DNA of 64,000 bases. Source: Desulfovermiculus halophilus DSM 18834. Lineage in GTDB: Bacteria > Desulfobacterota > Desulfovibrionia > Desulfovibrionales > Desulfothermaceae. The notes beneath the pieces were generated by a model, which worked only from the letters and a program-made list of their open reading frames with translations, searched no databases and was not told the DNA's origin. Both the position numbers and the translations under genes were made by a program. Each line of letters begins with the position of its first letter. Positions within the stretch are counted from its first letter, which is position 1. The DNA is taken from contig NZ_JIAK01000005.1 of NCBI RefSeq assembly GCF_000620765.1, positions 62,001-126,000 of the forward strand, in the 5' to 3' direction. Below are positions 56,682 to 64,000 of this stretch, piece after piece.

Positions 56682-56741
56682 GGTTCTTCGACGTAGCCTG
56701 TGGATTTTTGGAGTTTGCCATCTCTTCTGTGTCGAAGAGCC
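56682..56741. mobile_element. 60-bp internally deleted copy of the GGYYCTTCGAC element
   Basis: The left 48 bp match the left end of the 272-bp element (39555-39602) at 45 of 48 positions. The last 12 bp supply the right terminus (GTCGAAGAGCC 56731-56741), an inverted copy of GGTTCTTCGAC with one mismatch. Exact 8-bp direct repeats flank it. It sits in the shared upstream region of the divergent M48 and BON genes. Confidence 0.8.
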
Positions 56742-56749
56742 TCAATGCT
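56742..56749 (+). repeat. right 8-bp target duplication (tcaatgct)
   Basis: This is the second copy of TCAATGCT. One caution: a similar word (TCAATCCT) follows the solo arm at 33742, so part of this flank could instead belong to the element. Confidence 0.65.
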
Positions 56750-56864
56750 CATGCGCATGGTATCTCCAGATCCAGCGATCTGTCCAGGGCCCACATTGAC
56801 CACCGGACCCAAATCCAATATTTTCGCTCACAGGTACAATAACCCCTGGTTCAAGGAGAGGTCT

Positions 56865-57188
56865 ATGGCGGATGAAGAATACCCGGAAGGCCCGTCTTTT
56901 GCTGAAGAGATGGAAAATCTTTCTGACGAAGAGGTGGAAGAGGCAATACTGGACCGCATATTGGACCAAGGAGAGATCGACACGGAGAACTTTCATATCC
57001 AATGCCAAAACGGGATTGTTTCCGTGGAAGGGGTCCTGCCCTCGGCGGAGCAGTATCAACAGCTCATGCGCCTGTTGCGCGACGACCTGCAGCTGGAGCA
57101 TGTGGTGGACAGAATACGCATTCAGGATGAAGTGGTTTTTGGCGACGACGAGGATGTTTTCACCAATTACGATCAGGACTTTGAATAA
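56865..57188 (+). CDS. small acidic BON-domain protein
   Basis: The protein is 107 aa, with a strongly acidic N-terminus (EEMENLSDEEVEEAILDRIL) and a BON-type fold (about 45-90: ENFHIQCQNGIVSVEGVLPS, then a helix and VVDRIRI). No signal peptide is present, so it is probably cytoplasmic. BON domains bind phospholipids or ligands; its function is unknown. AAGGAGAGG at 56853-56861 fixes ATG 56865 and argues against the open upstream extension through the mobile element. Confidence 0.8.
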   Translation: MADEEYPEGPSFAEEMENLSDEEVEEAILDRILDQGEIDTENFHIQCQNGIVSVEGVLPSAEQYQQLMRLLRDDLQLEHVVDRIRIQDEVVFGDDEDVFTNYDQDFE

Positions 57189-57262
57189 CCCTGATCCGGG
57201 CCCCGTTCTTTCCTCATCCATGGGTGCTGTGCCGCCGGAACGATGAGGTCTCTGCCCTCAGG

Positions 57263-58087
57263 CTACCCAGAGGGGCCGTTACCTTCCAGCCATCGGAGGA
57301 GCTTTTCCAAAAAGAGGTGGACCTCCCGGGGGGTGTTCAGCCGGTAAGCGGCCCGGGTGGTGCGCTCCTCTTCGCTGACGCAGATGCCTGCCCCAGGCAG
57401 GGGGAGCACGGCAAAGGCGTGTTCGTCTGTGGTGTCATCTCCGATATAGATGGGTGCGCCCCGCCCTTTCCAAGCAGGAAGGAGGTCCAAGATATACAGG
57501 AGCGCTTGTCCCTTGTCCCATTCCAGGTTGGGCTGGATTTCGATCACTTTCTTGCCCCCAAAGTGCCGGAGTCCCTGGTGGAGGGCCAGGACTCTTTCCA
57601 CCCCGGCCTGGACTGCATCCAGGTCCCGGGGCAGTGCCTGACGGTAATGTACGGCCAGGGAGTGCCGCTTGCGCTCGAGGTGCACGCCTGGAAAGGCCTG
57701 GAGCAGGGTGCGCAGTTCCTGTTCGACCCGGTCCAGGACGGGTGAAGGGGGATGCGGCTCAATCCGTCCGTGACCGGGGATCAGCAGATCGAAACCGTGG
57801 CTTCCGGCGTAGATCAGGCCGTCCACCTGGACCAGGCCCCGGATATTGTCCAGGTCCCGGCCACTGATGATTCCGGTCCAGCTCAGGCGGGCCAAGCGGC
57901 GAAGAGTGTCCCGCACCGGCTCGGAAAGCTCCGCCAGATCAGGATGATCTGCGATGGGGGTCAGGGTCCCGTCGTAATCCAGAAACACGGCCGGCATCCT
58001 GTCTTCCAGCCCAGTGACCACCTCCTGAAAGGAGTGCAGGGCGTGGGGCAGGGAATGGAGGCTGGCTGAAACACGGGCAGTGGACAT
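57263..58087 (-). CDS. otsB: trehalose-6-phosphate phosphatase-like HAD protein
   Basis: This 274-aa HAD phosphatase of the OtsB family shows motif I FLDYDGTLTPI with the nucleophile Asp, ISGRDLDNIRGL, GSHGFDLLI, VIEIQPNLEWDKGQAL and motif IV YIGDDTTDEHAF. OtsB removes phosphate from trehalose 6-phosphate. No otsA synthase is in the window, so the substrate is inferred. ATG 58087 begins seven bases after the TtuA-like gene; the frame is open upstream in a different phase of that gene's DNA, which I treat as chance. Confidence 0.87.
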   Translation of the reverse strand: MSTARVSASLHSLPHALHSFQEVVTGLEDRMPAVFLDYDGTLTPIADHPDLAELSEPVRDTLRRLARLSWTGIISGRDLDNIRGLVQVDGLIYAGSHGFDLLIPGHGRIEPHPPSPVLDRVEQELRTLLQAFPGVHLERKRHSLAVHYRQALPRDLDAVQAGVERVLALHQGLRHFGGKKVIEIQPNLEWDKGQALLYILDLLPAWKGRGAPIYIGDDTTDEHAFAVLPLPGAGICVSEEERTTRAAYRLNTPREVHLFLEKLLRWLEGNGPSG

Positions 58088-58094
58088 AAAGGCC

Positions 58095-59150
58095 TCAGGG
58101 TTTGGATTTTTCCACCAGGCGGTTGTATAAGCTGCAAATGCCGCATAGATCGGCATAGGCCGGCTCCCCGCACACGCGGCATGTGCCGAAGCCGGATGCG
58201 GTGTCCTCGTCTGTTTCCCTCCCCTCGGTCTCCGGGCGTTCCCGGACCTGGCTTGTCCCTTGCGTAGCCGTTGGTTTATCCCGCAGATAGGAAAAGAGAA
58301 AGCTGCGTTTGGTTCCGGGCATGGACTGTTCCATAAGCTCCAGGGCCTGCTTGAAGGTGTGGGAGGTCGCTCCCCGGGAAAAGGAGCAGGTTTCATGCAC
58401 CGGGACAATCCCCCGCAGCTCGCAGTAGGCCAGAAGCTCCTTGATCTCCAGGCGGTACAGGGGCTTGAGCTTGGCCGGGATCCGGGGGTGGGGCGACGGC
58501 AGGTAGGGATATTGCTTGGCCACGTGCTCCAGGCGCCTGCCCACGAGGTTGCCCAGAAGCCGCCCGGCCTCGTCGTCCAGGTTATGGCCGGTGACCAGGG
58601 TATTAAACCCTTCCCCGGCGGTGAGCCGATTGAAGTAGGCCCGTTTGAGCCGTCCACAGACGGAACAGGTCTTCCCCCGCAACAGACCGTGAACCTCGGG
58701 AATGGAGTACCCGAAGATCTCCTTGAGGCTGTACTCGCTCCAGCCCAGGCCGCGGGGTAAGGCAAAGTCGGCCACTGCCCGGCTGGAGGCCTCGGAAAAC
58801 CCCGGGATGTCCAGATTAAGGTGCAGGCCCCTGGTCTCATACCCCAGCTGATGCACAAGATCCCAGACAGCCAGGGAGTCCTTGCCTCCGGACACCGCGA
58901 CCATGACGGGACGGGGCTGAAACTTCATCTCTTTTAATCCCCTGCCCACTGCGGTGTGCACAAAGTGCAGAAAGCAGTCCGGACAGAAGTTGGCGTGATG
59001 GGAGGGCAGGTGGATCTCGGCCTGCCCACGGCAGCGGGTGCATTTCGCCCCCCGGGGCAAGGGGTGGGCAGGGCTGAACGTGGGTTGTTTGGGGAGCAGG
59101 TCAGAAACCGGATCACTCGCCGAGGGCTTTTTTGTCTTCATTATGCTCAT
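58095..59150 (-). CDS. TtuA/TtcA-superfamily tRNA 2-thiolation enzyme
   Basis: A 351-aa PP-loop ATPase has an N-terminal zinc finger (CTRC and CPDC), the PP-loop VAVSGGKDSLAVW, an inner CSVC pair and a later Cys in ETCSFSRG that together could hold a catalytic [4Fe-4S] cluster, and a C-terminal zinc finger (CRVC and CGIC). This two-finger layout matches TtuA/NcsA-type thiolases more than E. coli TtcA. The target base (U54, wobble U34 or C32) cannot be read. The start overlaps the upstream gene by 38 bp (29 bp if ATG 59141 is used). Confidence 0.85.
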   Translation of the reverse strand: MSIMKTKKPSASDPVSDLLPKQPTFSPAHPLPRGAKCTRCRGQAEIHLPSHHANFCPDCFLHFVHTAVGRGLKEMKFQPRPVMVAVSGGKDSLAVWDLVHQLGYETRGLHLNLDIPGFSEASSRAVADFALPRGLGWSEYSLKEIFGYSIPEVHGLLRGKTCSVCGRLKRAYFNRLTAGEGFNTLVTGHNLDDEAGRLLGNLVGRRLEHVAKQYPYLPSPHPRIPAKLKPLYRLEIKELLAYCELRGIVPVHETCSFSRGATSHTFKQALELMEQSMPGTKRSFLFSYLRDKPTATQGTSQVRERPETEGRETDEDTASGFGTCRVCGEPAYADLCGICSLYNRLVEKSKP

Positions 59151-62100
59151 CGGTAAAGGGCTGAAAGATTTTTAGGGGCAGTTTGAGGGTCCTGTGCATC
59201 AAGTCCACAAGCTCCTTGCTCACAGCCTGAGGGGATAAGGGGATGACCTTTGGATTCTGCCAGGAGCCGGTGACCCGCACAGGGATAGTGACCAGATTCC
59301 CCCGGGTCAACCCGCTGATGACCGGGATTTTTTTTATCAGCCGGTCCAAGGTCTTCAGGGGGGCGACCAAGACGACGATATCCACGGTCTCTTGTCCAAG
59401 ATCAACCGTGCCGGAGAATCCCATTTCCAGGCTGTGGCCGTCAACAAGCCCATGGTCGACCTTGATCCGAGAGCCCTGCATCCGGGCTGAGGCCTGCAGG
59501 CTGGCAAATCGGATCCCTTCGTTCTCCAGATCCGGCAAGCTGCCGAAGAAGATCTCTGTGCTGTTTATGACCTCAAGGACCCTGGCCAGGATGGAGTACC
59601 TCAGCAGTCGGCCGTCAGTGACCTCGATGTTCAGTTCGCCGTGCAGGTGGGAGGCCAGGTCTTGTGCATCCGGGGCAGTGCCACCCAGGTGCCCGCGCAG
59701 GTCCAGGGTGCCGGTGGCCAGTTCCCTGCTGGATCCGGTCAGGCACTCCAGGATCGGCGTCAGGGGTTGCTGCTGGCAGGAGGGAGCAACTGTAAACCCA
59801 ATCTCCTCCTGGGGCAGGGTGATCTTCCCCGGCACAGAGATCCCGCACAGGGCGCTCTGCTCATGGATGCGGACGGTCAAGGGGGCATTCGGCTGGAGAT
59901 TCCAGGTCAGATGCAAGGGAGATATGATCCGGTTGTGGTAGCGAAAGGTTTCCACCCGGGTCGTGACCCGGCCCTGGACTGCCGGCAACCCGTGGTCCTC
60001 ATCCGAGGAGAATCTGGAGGCCAAGGAGCTGAATCTGGACGTGACCCACGACCAGTCCGCCTCCTCGGCCTGGATGTTGAGGTCGAGGACGGTCTTTTTT
60101 GCATCTGTGCCCTGCATTGTGCCCTGGACAGCAATCTCATGTCCGTCCCAGGCCAGGGATGCGTCGTCAATCCTCAAAGAGGCCTGAGATTCGGCCTGTA
60201 GCCTAAGGCGGTGCAGGGTGAGCTCCGGGATGCCTTCCGGCTTCAGGCCGGTCTCAGTGATCTGGATCCCGCCCCGGACCTGGTCCAAACCCCATGAAGA
60301 TGTATTGAGCCGGGCCTGCAGATCACCGGAGATCATCCCCTGTGTCCCGGTGATCCAGGGCTGGTCAAAGATGCGCTCCAGGGCTGCCGGACGGATCCGC
60401 CCGGCAAGGGAAGCCTGAATCCAGGGGCCTGTTCTGCTCCCGGAAAGAGTCCCCCGCAGGTCATGGTCCTGGATCGAAAACTCCCTGAGCTCAATCTGGT
60501 CCGCACCCCACAGGACATCCAGTGCGGCACCAAGCCCGGAGCCGAAGCCGAGGCGGGCCCGGAGGACAAAGGTCCCCCCGGCCTGATGCTGGAACCGGCC
60601 CTGATCAATGCTCAGGGGCCCCTGGACCTGAAAAGGGGAGGGAACCCCGGCCAATCTCTGTATCAGCCGGGCACTGTGCGGGCCGAACCGGCCGTCGAAT
60701 TCAAGGTCCAGGCCAGGTGTTTTCCAGTCCACAGGCAATCCAGGCAGCACTGCGTCTATTTCGGCTTGACCGTCGAGAAAGCTCAGACTCAGGTTGCGGA
60801 CCGCGCTTCGCTGCGGCCCCCAGACGATCTGCCCGGAAGTGAGGTCTGCGGGCTGGGACAACACGGGATGATCGACGCGAACGTTGTGGACTTGAGCCCT
60901 AAACTCCAGCCTTCTTTTCCGGGGAGAGGACAAGGGGAGATTGAGGGAGGCTTCTGAGACATCGGCCCGACCGAGCAGGTTCAGCCGGCTCAAAGCGTTG
61001 TTTGGGGCCAGTTCACCGGAGAGATCCTGAATCCAGGGCCAGAATGATCCAAGGTCCAGCCGCCCGTGCATACCGCGGATGTCCAGGGCCGGCTCATCTT
61101 TCCAGGTCAGGGCGGCATCGCTGAGTTCCAGCCGGCTGGAACCCAGCTCGGTCTGAGCTGACTCCACGGTCAGGCGGCGATTGGTGATGCGCAGATTTGT
61201 CCCCTTGGCCGTCACGGACCAGGGAAGCCGCTGATGTCCGCCGTTGATGGTGAACTCCCGGGCCAGGATGTCGATATTCAGGCCCTGAGGGGTCTTTGTC
61301 AGGTCCAGCTCTCCCCGGGCCCTGCCGTGAATATCGCTCAGTCCTTGCAGTTCACGGATAAACGCCTGGTCCTTGACTGTTGTATGCAAAATAGCGGGGA
61401 TGTGCTCCACAGGGCCGGAAACCTGCATGGAAAGGGCGAAGGGTCTGTCCTCTCTGTCTTCCAGGCCGAAGCGGAAGCTCCCCTCCCAGCCCCTGGCCCG
61501 GTCCATTCGGGCCGAAATTCCGGAACCGTACAGGATTTTCTCCTTGACCCAGGCGTATCCGTCGGCTTCCCGCAGGGTCAGGTCGAGCTTGGGGATGTGC
61601 AGGGTGCCTTCTTCCATACGACCCTGGATAAGGAGCTCGCGCTTGAGCTCCTCGGTGTTTGATCCGTGGGTGCTGATATGCAGATCGGGAACGCGGCCTG
61701 CGCGGATCACTCCGAAAAGCTTATTCAGGAACTTGGATTTGGGAAACAGGTCCATGCATATCCCGGCCACGGGGGGGACGATCAGATCCCGTCCCTGCAC
61801 GCCCAGCTGCAGCCACGGATGTTCAAAGTCCGCCCCTATCTGTCCGGTCAGGGAGATCTGGGGGTCCCGAAGGCGAGCATCATGGATATCGGCATACAGG
61901 GATGATGCCTGGAGCTGTAGGGTGCTTTCAACGGCAAGGCCGCTGATATCCCGGGTGCTGTGTTGTGTGCTGACCCGCAGGTTCTCGGCGGTCAGGTCCA
62001 GATGGGCATTCAGCCGCAGGTCATTGTGCACTGTGAAGCTGCTGTTGATGGTCACAAAGCCTGATTGAAAGCACAGGGGGAGCTCAGGTGGACCCAAAAG

Positions 62101-62793
62101 GGACAGGACCCGATCCGCCTGCAGTCCCTCGATCTGGGCGGTGCCCTGGATCTGGTCCTGATTCGCGGGGATTTCGGCAAAGAGGTGGAGGCTGTGGGCC
62201 AGGTCCCCCCGGGTCTGCAGGTCCAGGGTGATTGTTTCCGCATGGGCCAGCCGGGCAAAAACCCGGGTAAAGATCACCTGTTTTCCCTGGGGGAAGGATA
62301 GGCCCAGGGTTCCGGAAACGATGCCCAGCTCGGCACCCTGAGGCAGGGCAGAGGAAATCTTCTGAATGACGGCCTGCATTTTCTCCTGCCCGAGATCCTG
62401 TTCTGGAGCGGAGATGTCCAGGTCAACCCTGGGGCCGGTGGCCACAGCTTCGGCAAGGCTCAGCCTGCCCAGGAGGAGGTGTTCAAAGCTGGGCCTGATT
62501 TCCAATTCCTTGGCGGTGACCAGGCCGGCCCGGGGAAGGTGGATCTCAACCCCGCTGGCCCGGACCAGGGGCAAGGGGAAGAAGTCCAGCTCCATATCAG
62601 CGGCTTGCACGGGAACGGGCAGGGAGTCTTGGATGCGAGCGAGGAGGGCTTGCTGGATGCGGGGACTGTTTTTAATCCCGATCTCAGCAGCCAGGAGGAC
62701 GAAGCCCAGAGCGGAGGCGACACAGAGCACCGAGGCCCCAAGCCAGGCGACAATTCTGAACAGGAAGTGTTGCTGAAAGTGTGTCGTGTTCAT
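59113..62793 (-). CDS. giant AsmA-like/YhdP-type envelope protein
   Basis: This protein of about 1226 residues has one N-terminal membrane anchor (about 10-38) and a long, beta-rich periplasmic body. Its C-terminus (DGHSLEMGFSGTVDLGQETV, then VTGSWQNPKVIPLSP) is that of the YhdP/AsmA_2 group. Such proteins form long hydrophobic grooves thought to carry phospholipids between the membranes. ATG 62793 is assumed; GTG 62802 is an alternative, and neither has a clear ribosome site. It leads an apparent operon with the TtuA-like and OtsB-like genes. Confidence 0.87.
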   Translation of the reverse strand: MNTTHFQQHFLFRIVAWLGASVLCVASALGFVLLAAEIGIKNSPRIQQALLARIQDSLPVPVQAADMELDFFPLPLVRASGVEIHLPRAGLVTAKELEIRPSFEHLLLGRLSLAEAVATGPRVDLDISAPEQDLGQEKMQAVIQKISSALPQGAELGIVSGTLGLSFPQGKQVIFTRVFARLAHAETITLDLQTRGDLAHSLHLFAEIPANQDQIQGTAQIEGLQADRVLSLLGPPELPLCFQSGFVTINSSFTVHNDLRLNAHLDLTAENLRVSTQHSTRDISGLAVESTLQLQASSLYADIHDARLRDPQISLTGQIGADFEHPWLQLGVQGRDLIVPPVAGICMDLFPKSKFLNKLFGVIRAGRVPDLHISTHGSNTEELKRELLIQGRMEEGTLHIPKLDLTLREADGYAWVKEKILYGSGISARMDRARGWEGSFRFGLEDREDRPFALSMQVSGPVEHIPAILHTTVKDQAFIRELQGLSDIHGRARGELDLTKTPQGLNIDILAREFTINGGHQRLPWSVTAKGTNLRITNRRLTVESAQTELGSSRLELSDAALTWKDEPALDIRGMHGRLDLGSFWPWIQDLSGELAPNNALSRLNLLGRADVSEASLNLPLSSPRKRRLEFRAQVHNVRVDHPVLSQPADLTSGQIVWGPQRSAVRNLSLSFLDGQAEIDAVLPGLPVDWKTPGLDLEFDGRFGPHSARLIQRLAGVPSPFQVQGPLSIDQGRFQHQAGGTFVLRARLGFGSGLGAALDVLWGADQIELREFSIQDHDLRGTLSGSRTGPWIQASLAGRIRPAALERIFDQPWITGTQGMISGDLQARLNTSSWGLDQVRGGIQITETGLKPEGIPELTLHRLRLQAESQASLRIDDASLAWDGHEIAVQGTMQGTDAKKTVLDLNIQAEEADWSWVTSRFSSLASRFSSDEDHGLPAVQGRVTTRVETFRYHNRIISPLHLTWNLQPNAPLTVRIHEQSALCGISVPGKITLPQEEIGFTVAPSCQQQPLTPILECLTGSSRELATGTLDLRGHLGGTAPDAQDLASHLHGELNIEVTDGRLLRYSILARVLEVINSTEIFFGSLPDLENEGIRFASLQASARMQGSRIKVDHGLVDGHSLEMGFSGTVDLGQETVDIVVLVAPLKTLDRLIKKIPVISGLTRGNLVTIPVRVTGSWQNPKVIPLSPQAVSKELVDLMHRTLKLPLKIFQPFTDEHNEDKKALGE

Positions 62794-62997
62794 GGACCGC
62801 ACGTCGGGTTGGGGGAAAAGAAGCAGGCTGTTTTGTCTATTCTAGGTGAGGAGAGCAGTGATGTCATCTCCTCTCTGGATATTTTCCAGGCTTGGTTTGA
62901 CGAGGAATATGGTGTATGGGAAATCCTGAGCATCCAACGAAGGTGCCAGCGATCACGTCTTGACCCAGTTTTTTGCAAAGACCAAGGAAAGTCCGAT

Positions 62998-64000
62998 ATG
63001 AAGACAGCGTGGAAAGCATCTCTGTGGCAGTGTTGTCTGCTGTGTGTTGTGGGTATCCTGGCCTGCGCGTTTCAGGTCTGCGCAGCCGAAAACGACCTGC
63101 TGACCAGGATGGAGGGCAAGGTAAGCCGATTCACCCTGGACAACGGGCTGAGCTTTGTGGTCATCGAGCGCCATCAGGCCCCGGTGGCCAGCTTTGTGAC
63201 CATGGTCGACGTGGGTAGTGTGGATGAGCCGGCCGGACTGAGTGGTCTGGCCCATATGCTGGAGCATATGGCCTTTAAAGGCACTTCCAGGATCGGGACC
63301 ACGAATTGGGAGGCGGAAGAAGAGGTTTTGGACCAGCTGGAGCAGGCCTACCTAAGCTGGCGCAGGGCCCAAAAGTCCAATGACGCAGCCCAGGACACCG
63401 TGCAAGCCAGAAAGGAGAAGTTTGAACGCCTGCGGGAGAAAGCCAAGTCCTATGTCCAGCCCAACGAGTTCGCCTCCATTATTGAGGCCAATGGGGGCAC
63501 GGACCTGAACGCGGCCACTTCTTCGGAGTACACCATGTATTTCTGCAGCCTGCCGGCGAACAGGGCTGAGCTGTGGTTCAGCCTGGAGTCGGAACGCCTG
63601 CGGGACCCGGTGTGGCGGGAGTTCTTCACTGAAAAAGAGGTGGTTCTGGAAGAACGCCGGATGCGGGTTGACTCCAGCCCCATCGGGCGGATGATGGAAC
63701 GCCTGCTGGCAGCATCCTTTGTGGCCCACCCCTACCGGAACCCGGTCATCGGCTGGGAGTCCGAGATCAAGGCCGCCCTGCCCTCGGATCTGACCAGACT
63801 GTACGAAAAATACTACGTCCCGGAGAATATGGTCTGCGCGGTGGCCGGAGATGTAGACCCGGAGCAGATCCGGGCCTGGGCGGAGGAATACTTCGGCGCT
63901 CTGCCCACAGGGCCCAGGCCCCCGGAGGTCCAGACAAAGGAGCCTGAACGCCTGGGAACAAAGCAGCTAAAAATCTCCAGCCGGGCCCAGCCTGTCTTGG
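62998..64000 (+). CDS. M16 family zinc peptidase, N-terminal part (3' truncated by the window)
   Basis: The frame is open to the window end (334 codons). It has a signal peptide (to about VCA-AEN), RFTLDNGLSFVVIERHQAPV, the inverted zinc motif HMLEH (HxxEH) in GLAHMLEHMAFKGT and the distal Glu in EKEVVLEERRMR. Between HxxEH and the distal Glu lies an insert of about 45 charged residues (EVLDQLEQAYLSWRRAQKSN onward) likely to form a coiled coil. It is a periplasmic pitrilysin-like protease. AAGGAA at 62984-62989 supports ATG 62998. It diverges from the AsmA-like gene; the 200-bp gap holds a 7-bp stem (GAGGAGA/TCTCCTC, 62848-62873) and no clear promoter. Confidence 0.92.
   Translation, partial: MKTAWKASLWQCCLLCVVGILACAFQVCAAENDLLTRMEGKVSRFTLDNGLSFVVIERHQAPVASFVTMVDVGSVDEPAGLSGLAHMLEHMAFKGTSRIGTTNWEAEEEVLDQLEQAYLSWRRAQKSNDAAQDTVQARKEKFERLREKAKSYVQPNEFASIIEANGGTDLNAATSSEYTMYFCSLPANRAELWFSLESERLRDPVWREFFTEKEVVLEERRMRVDSSPIGRMMERLLAASFVAHPYRNPVIGWESEIKAALPSDLTRLYEKYYVPENMVCAVAGDVDPEQIRAWAEEYFGALPTGPRPPEVQTKEPERLGTKQLKISSRAQPVL

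Noticed and set aside
57263-58858. Single 531-codon frame joining the OtsB-like protein to an upstream extension
   Set aside because: The upstream 257 codons are a different phase of the TtuA-like gene; the phosphatase homology starts only after ATG 58087.

Overview
The window is a GC-rich, densely packed chromosomal segment of a Gram-negative bacterium. It encodes a FadL-type porin, an RseP protease, an OmpA-type lipoprotein, an AsmA-like protein and a DNPR-type (meso-DAP) MurE. Together with a SelB factor, an atypical EF-G paralogue, a short EF-Ts and the order of its division genes, this suggests a deltaproteobacterium (Desulfobacterota), most likely a Desulfovibrionales-type sulfate reducer. 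That placement rests on remembered gene content, not on a search.

Layout. 1-5280: a FadL-type porin gene broken by a 47-bp tandem duplication, murA, tRNA-His and selB. 5604-11085: an EF-G-like GTPase, plsC, RNase J and a fumarylacetoacetase-family hydrolase. 11251-19333: a long housekeeping run (rpsB-tsf-pyrH-frr-uppS-cdsA-dxr-rseP-tsaB-dtxR-like), much of it joined by 4-bp start/stop overlaps. 19366-24129: glnS and a four-gene polar amino acid ABC transporter. 24137-29110: a universal stress protein, an SH3/coiled-coil membrane protein, rsmJ, a class II aldolase and a CoA-transferase/GNAT fusion. 29160-33580: an OmpA-like lipoprotein, a radical SAM protein, rpsI-rplM and an HD-domain protein. 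34071-51725: a complete division and cell-wall (dcw) cluster, mraZ-rsmH-ftsL-ftsI-murE-murF-mraY-murD-ftsW-murG-murC-murB-ftsQ-ftsA-ftsZ, with a three-box MraZ operator at its head. 51863-64000: htpG, a TraB-family protein, an M48 protease with TPRs, a BON protein, a trehalose-phosphatase-like protein, a TtuA-like tRNA thiolase, a very large AsmA-like protein and a 3'-truncated M16 peptidase.

How the genes work together. Peptidoglycan precursors are made by MurA, then by MurB-F with MraY and MurG in the dcw cluster. UppS supplies the undecaprenyl carrier from isoprenoids made through DXR. FtsW/FtsI polymerise the product at the septum under FtsA/FtsZ/FtsQ/FtsL. PlsC and CdsA feed phospholipid synthesis. 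RpsB, EF-Ts, RRF, L13, S9, GlnRS, SelB, RsmJ, RsmH, TsaB and the TtuA-like enzyme serve translation.

The most unusual signal is a small transposon-like family with no coding capacity. A 272-bp element sits between murE and murF, and a 60-bp internally deleted copy sits between the M48 and BON genes. Both have 11-bp terminal inverted repeats of the GGYYCTTCGAC type and both are flanked by exact 8-bp direct repeats (gaaagaaa and tcaatgct). A solo arm of the same family abuts the HD-domain gene upstream of mraZ and is followed by a run of strong hairpins. The second clear anomaly is the frameshifting tandem duplication in the porin gene.
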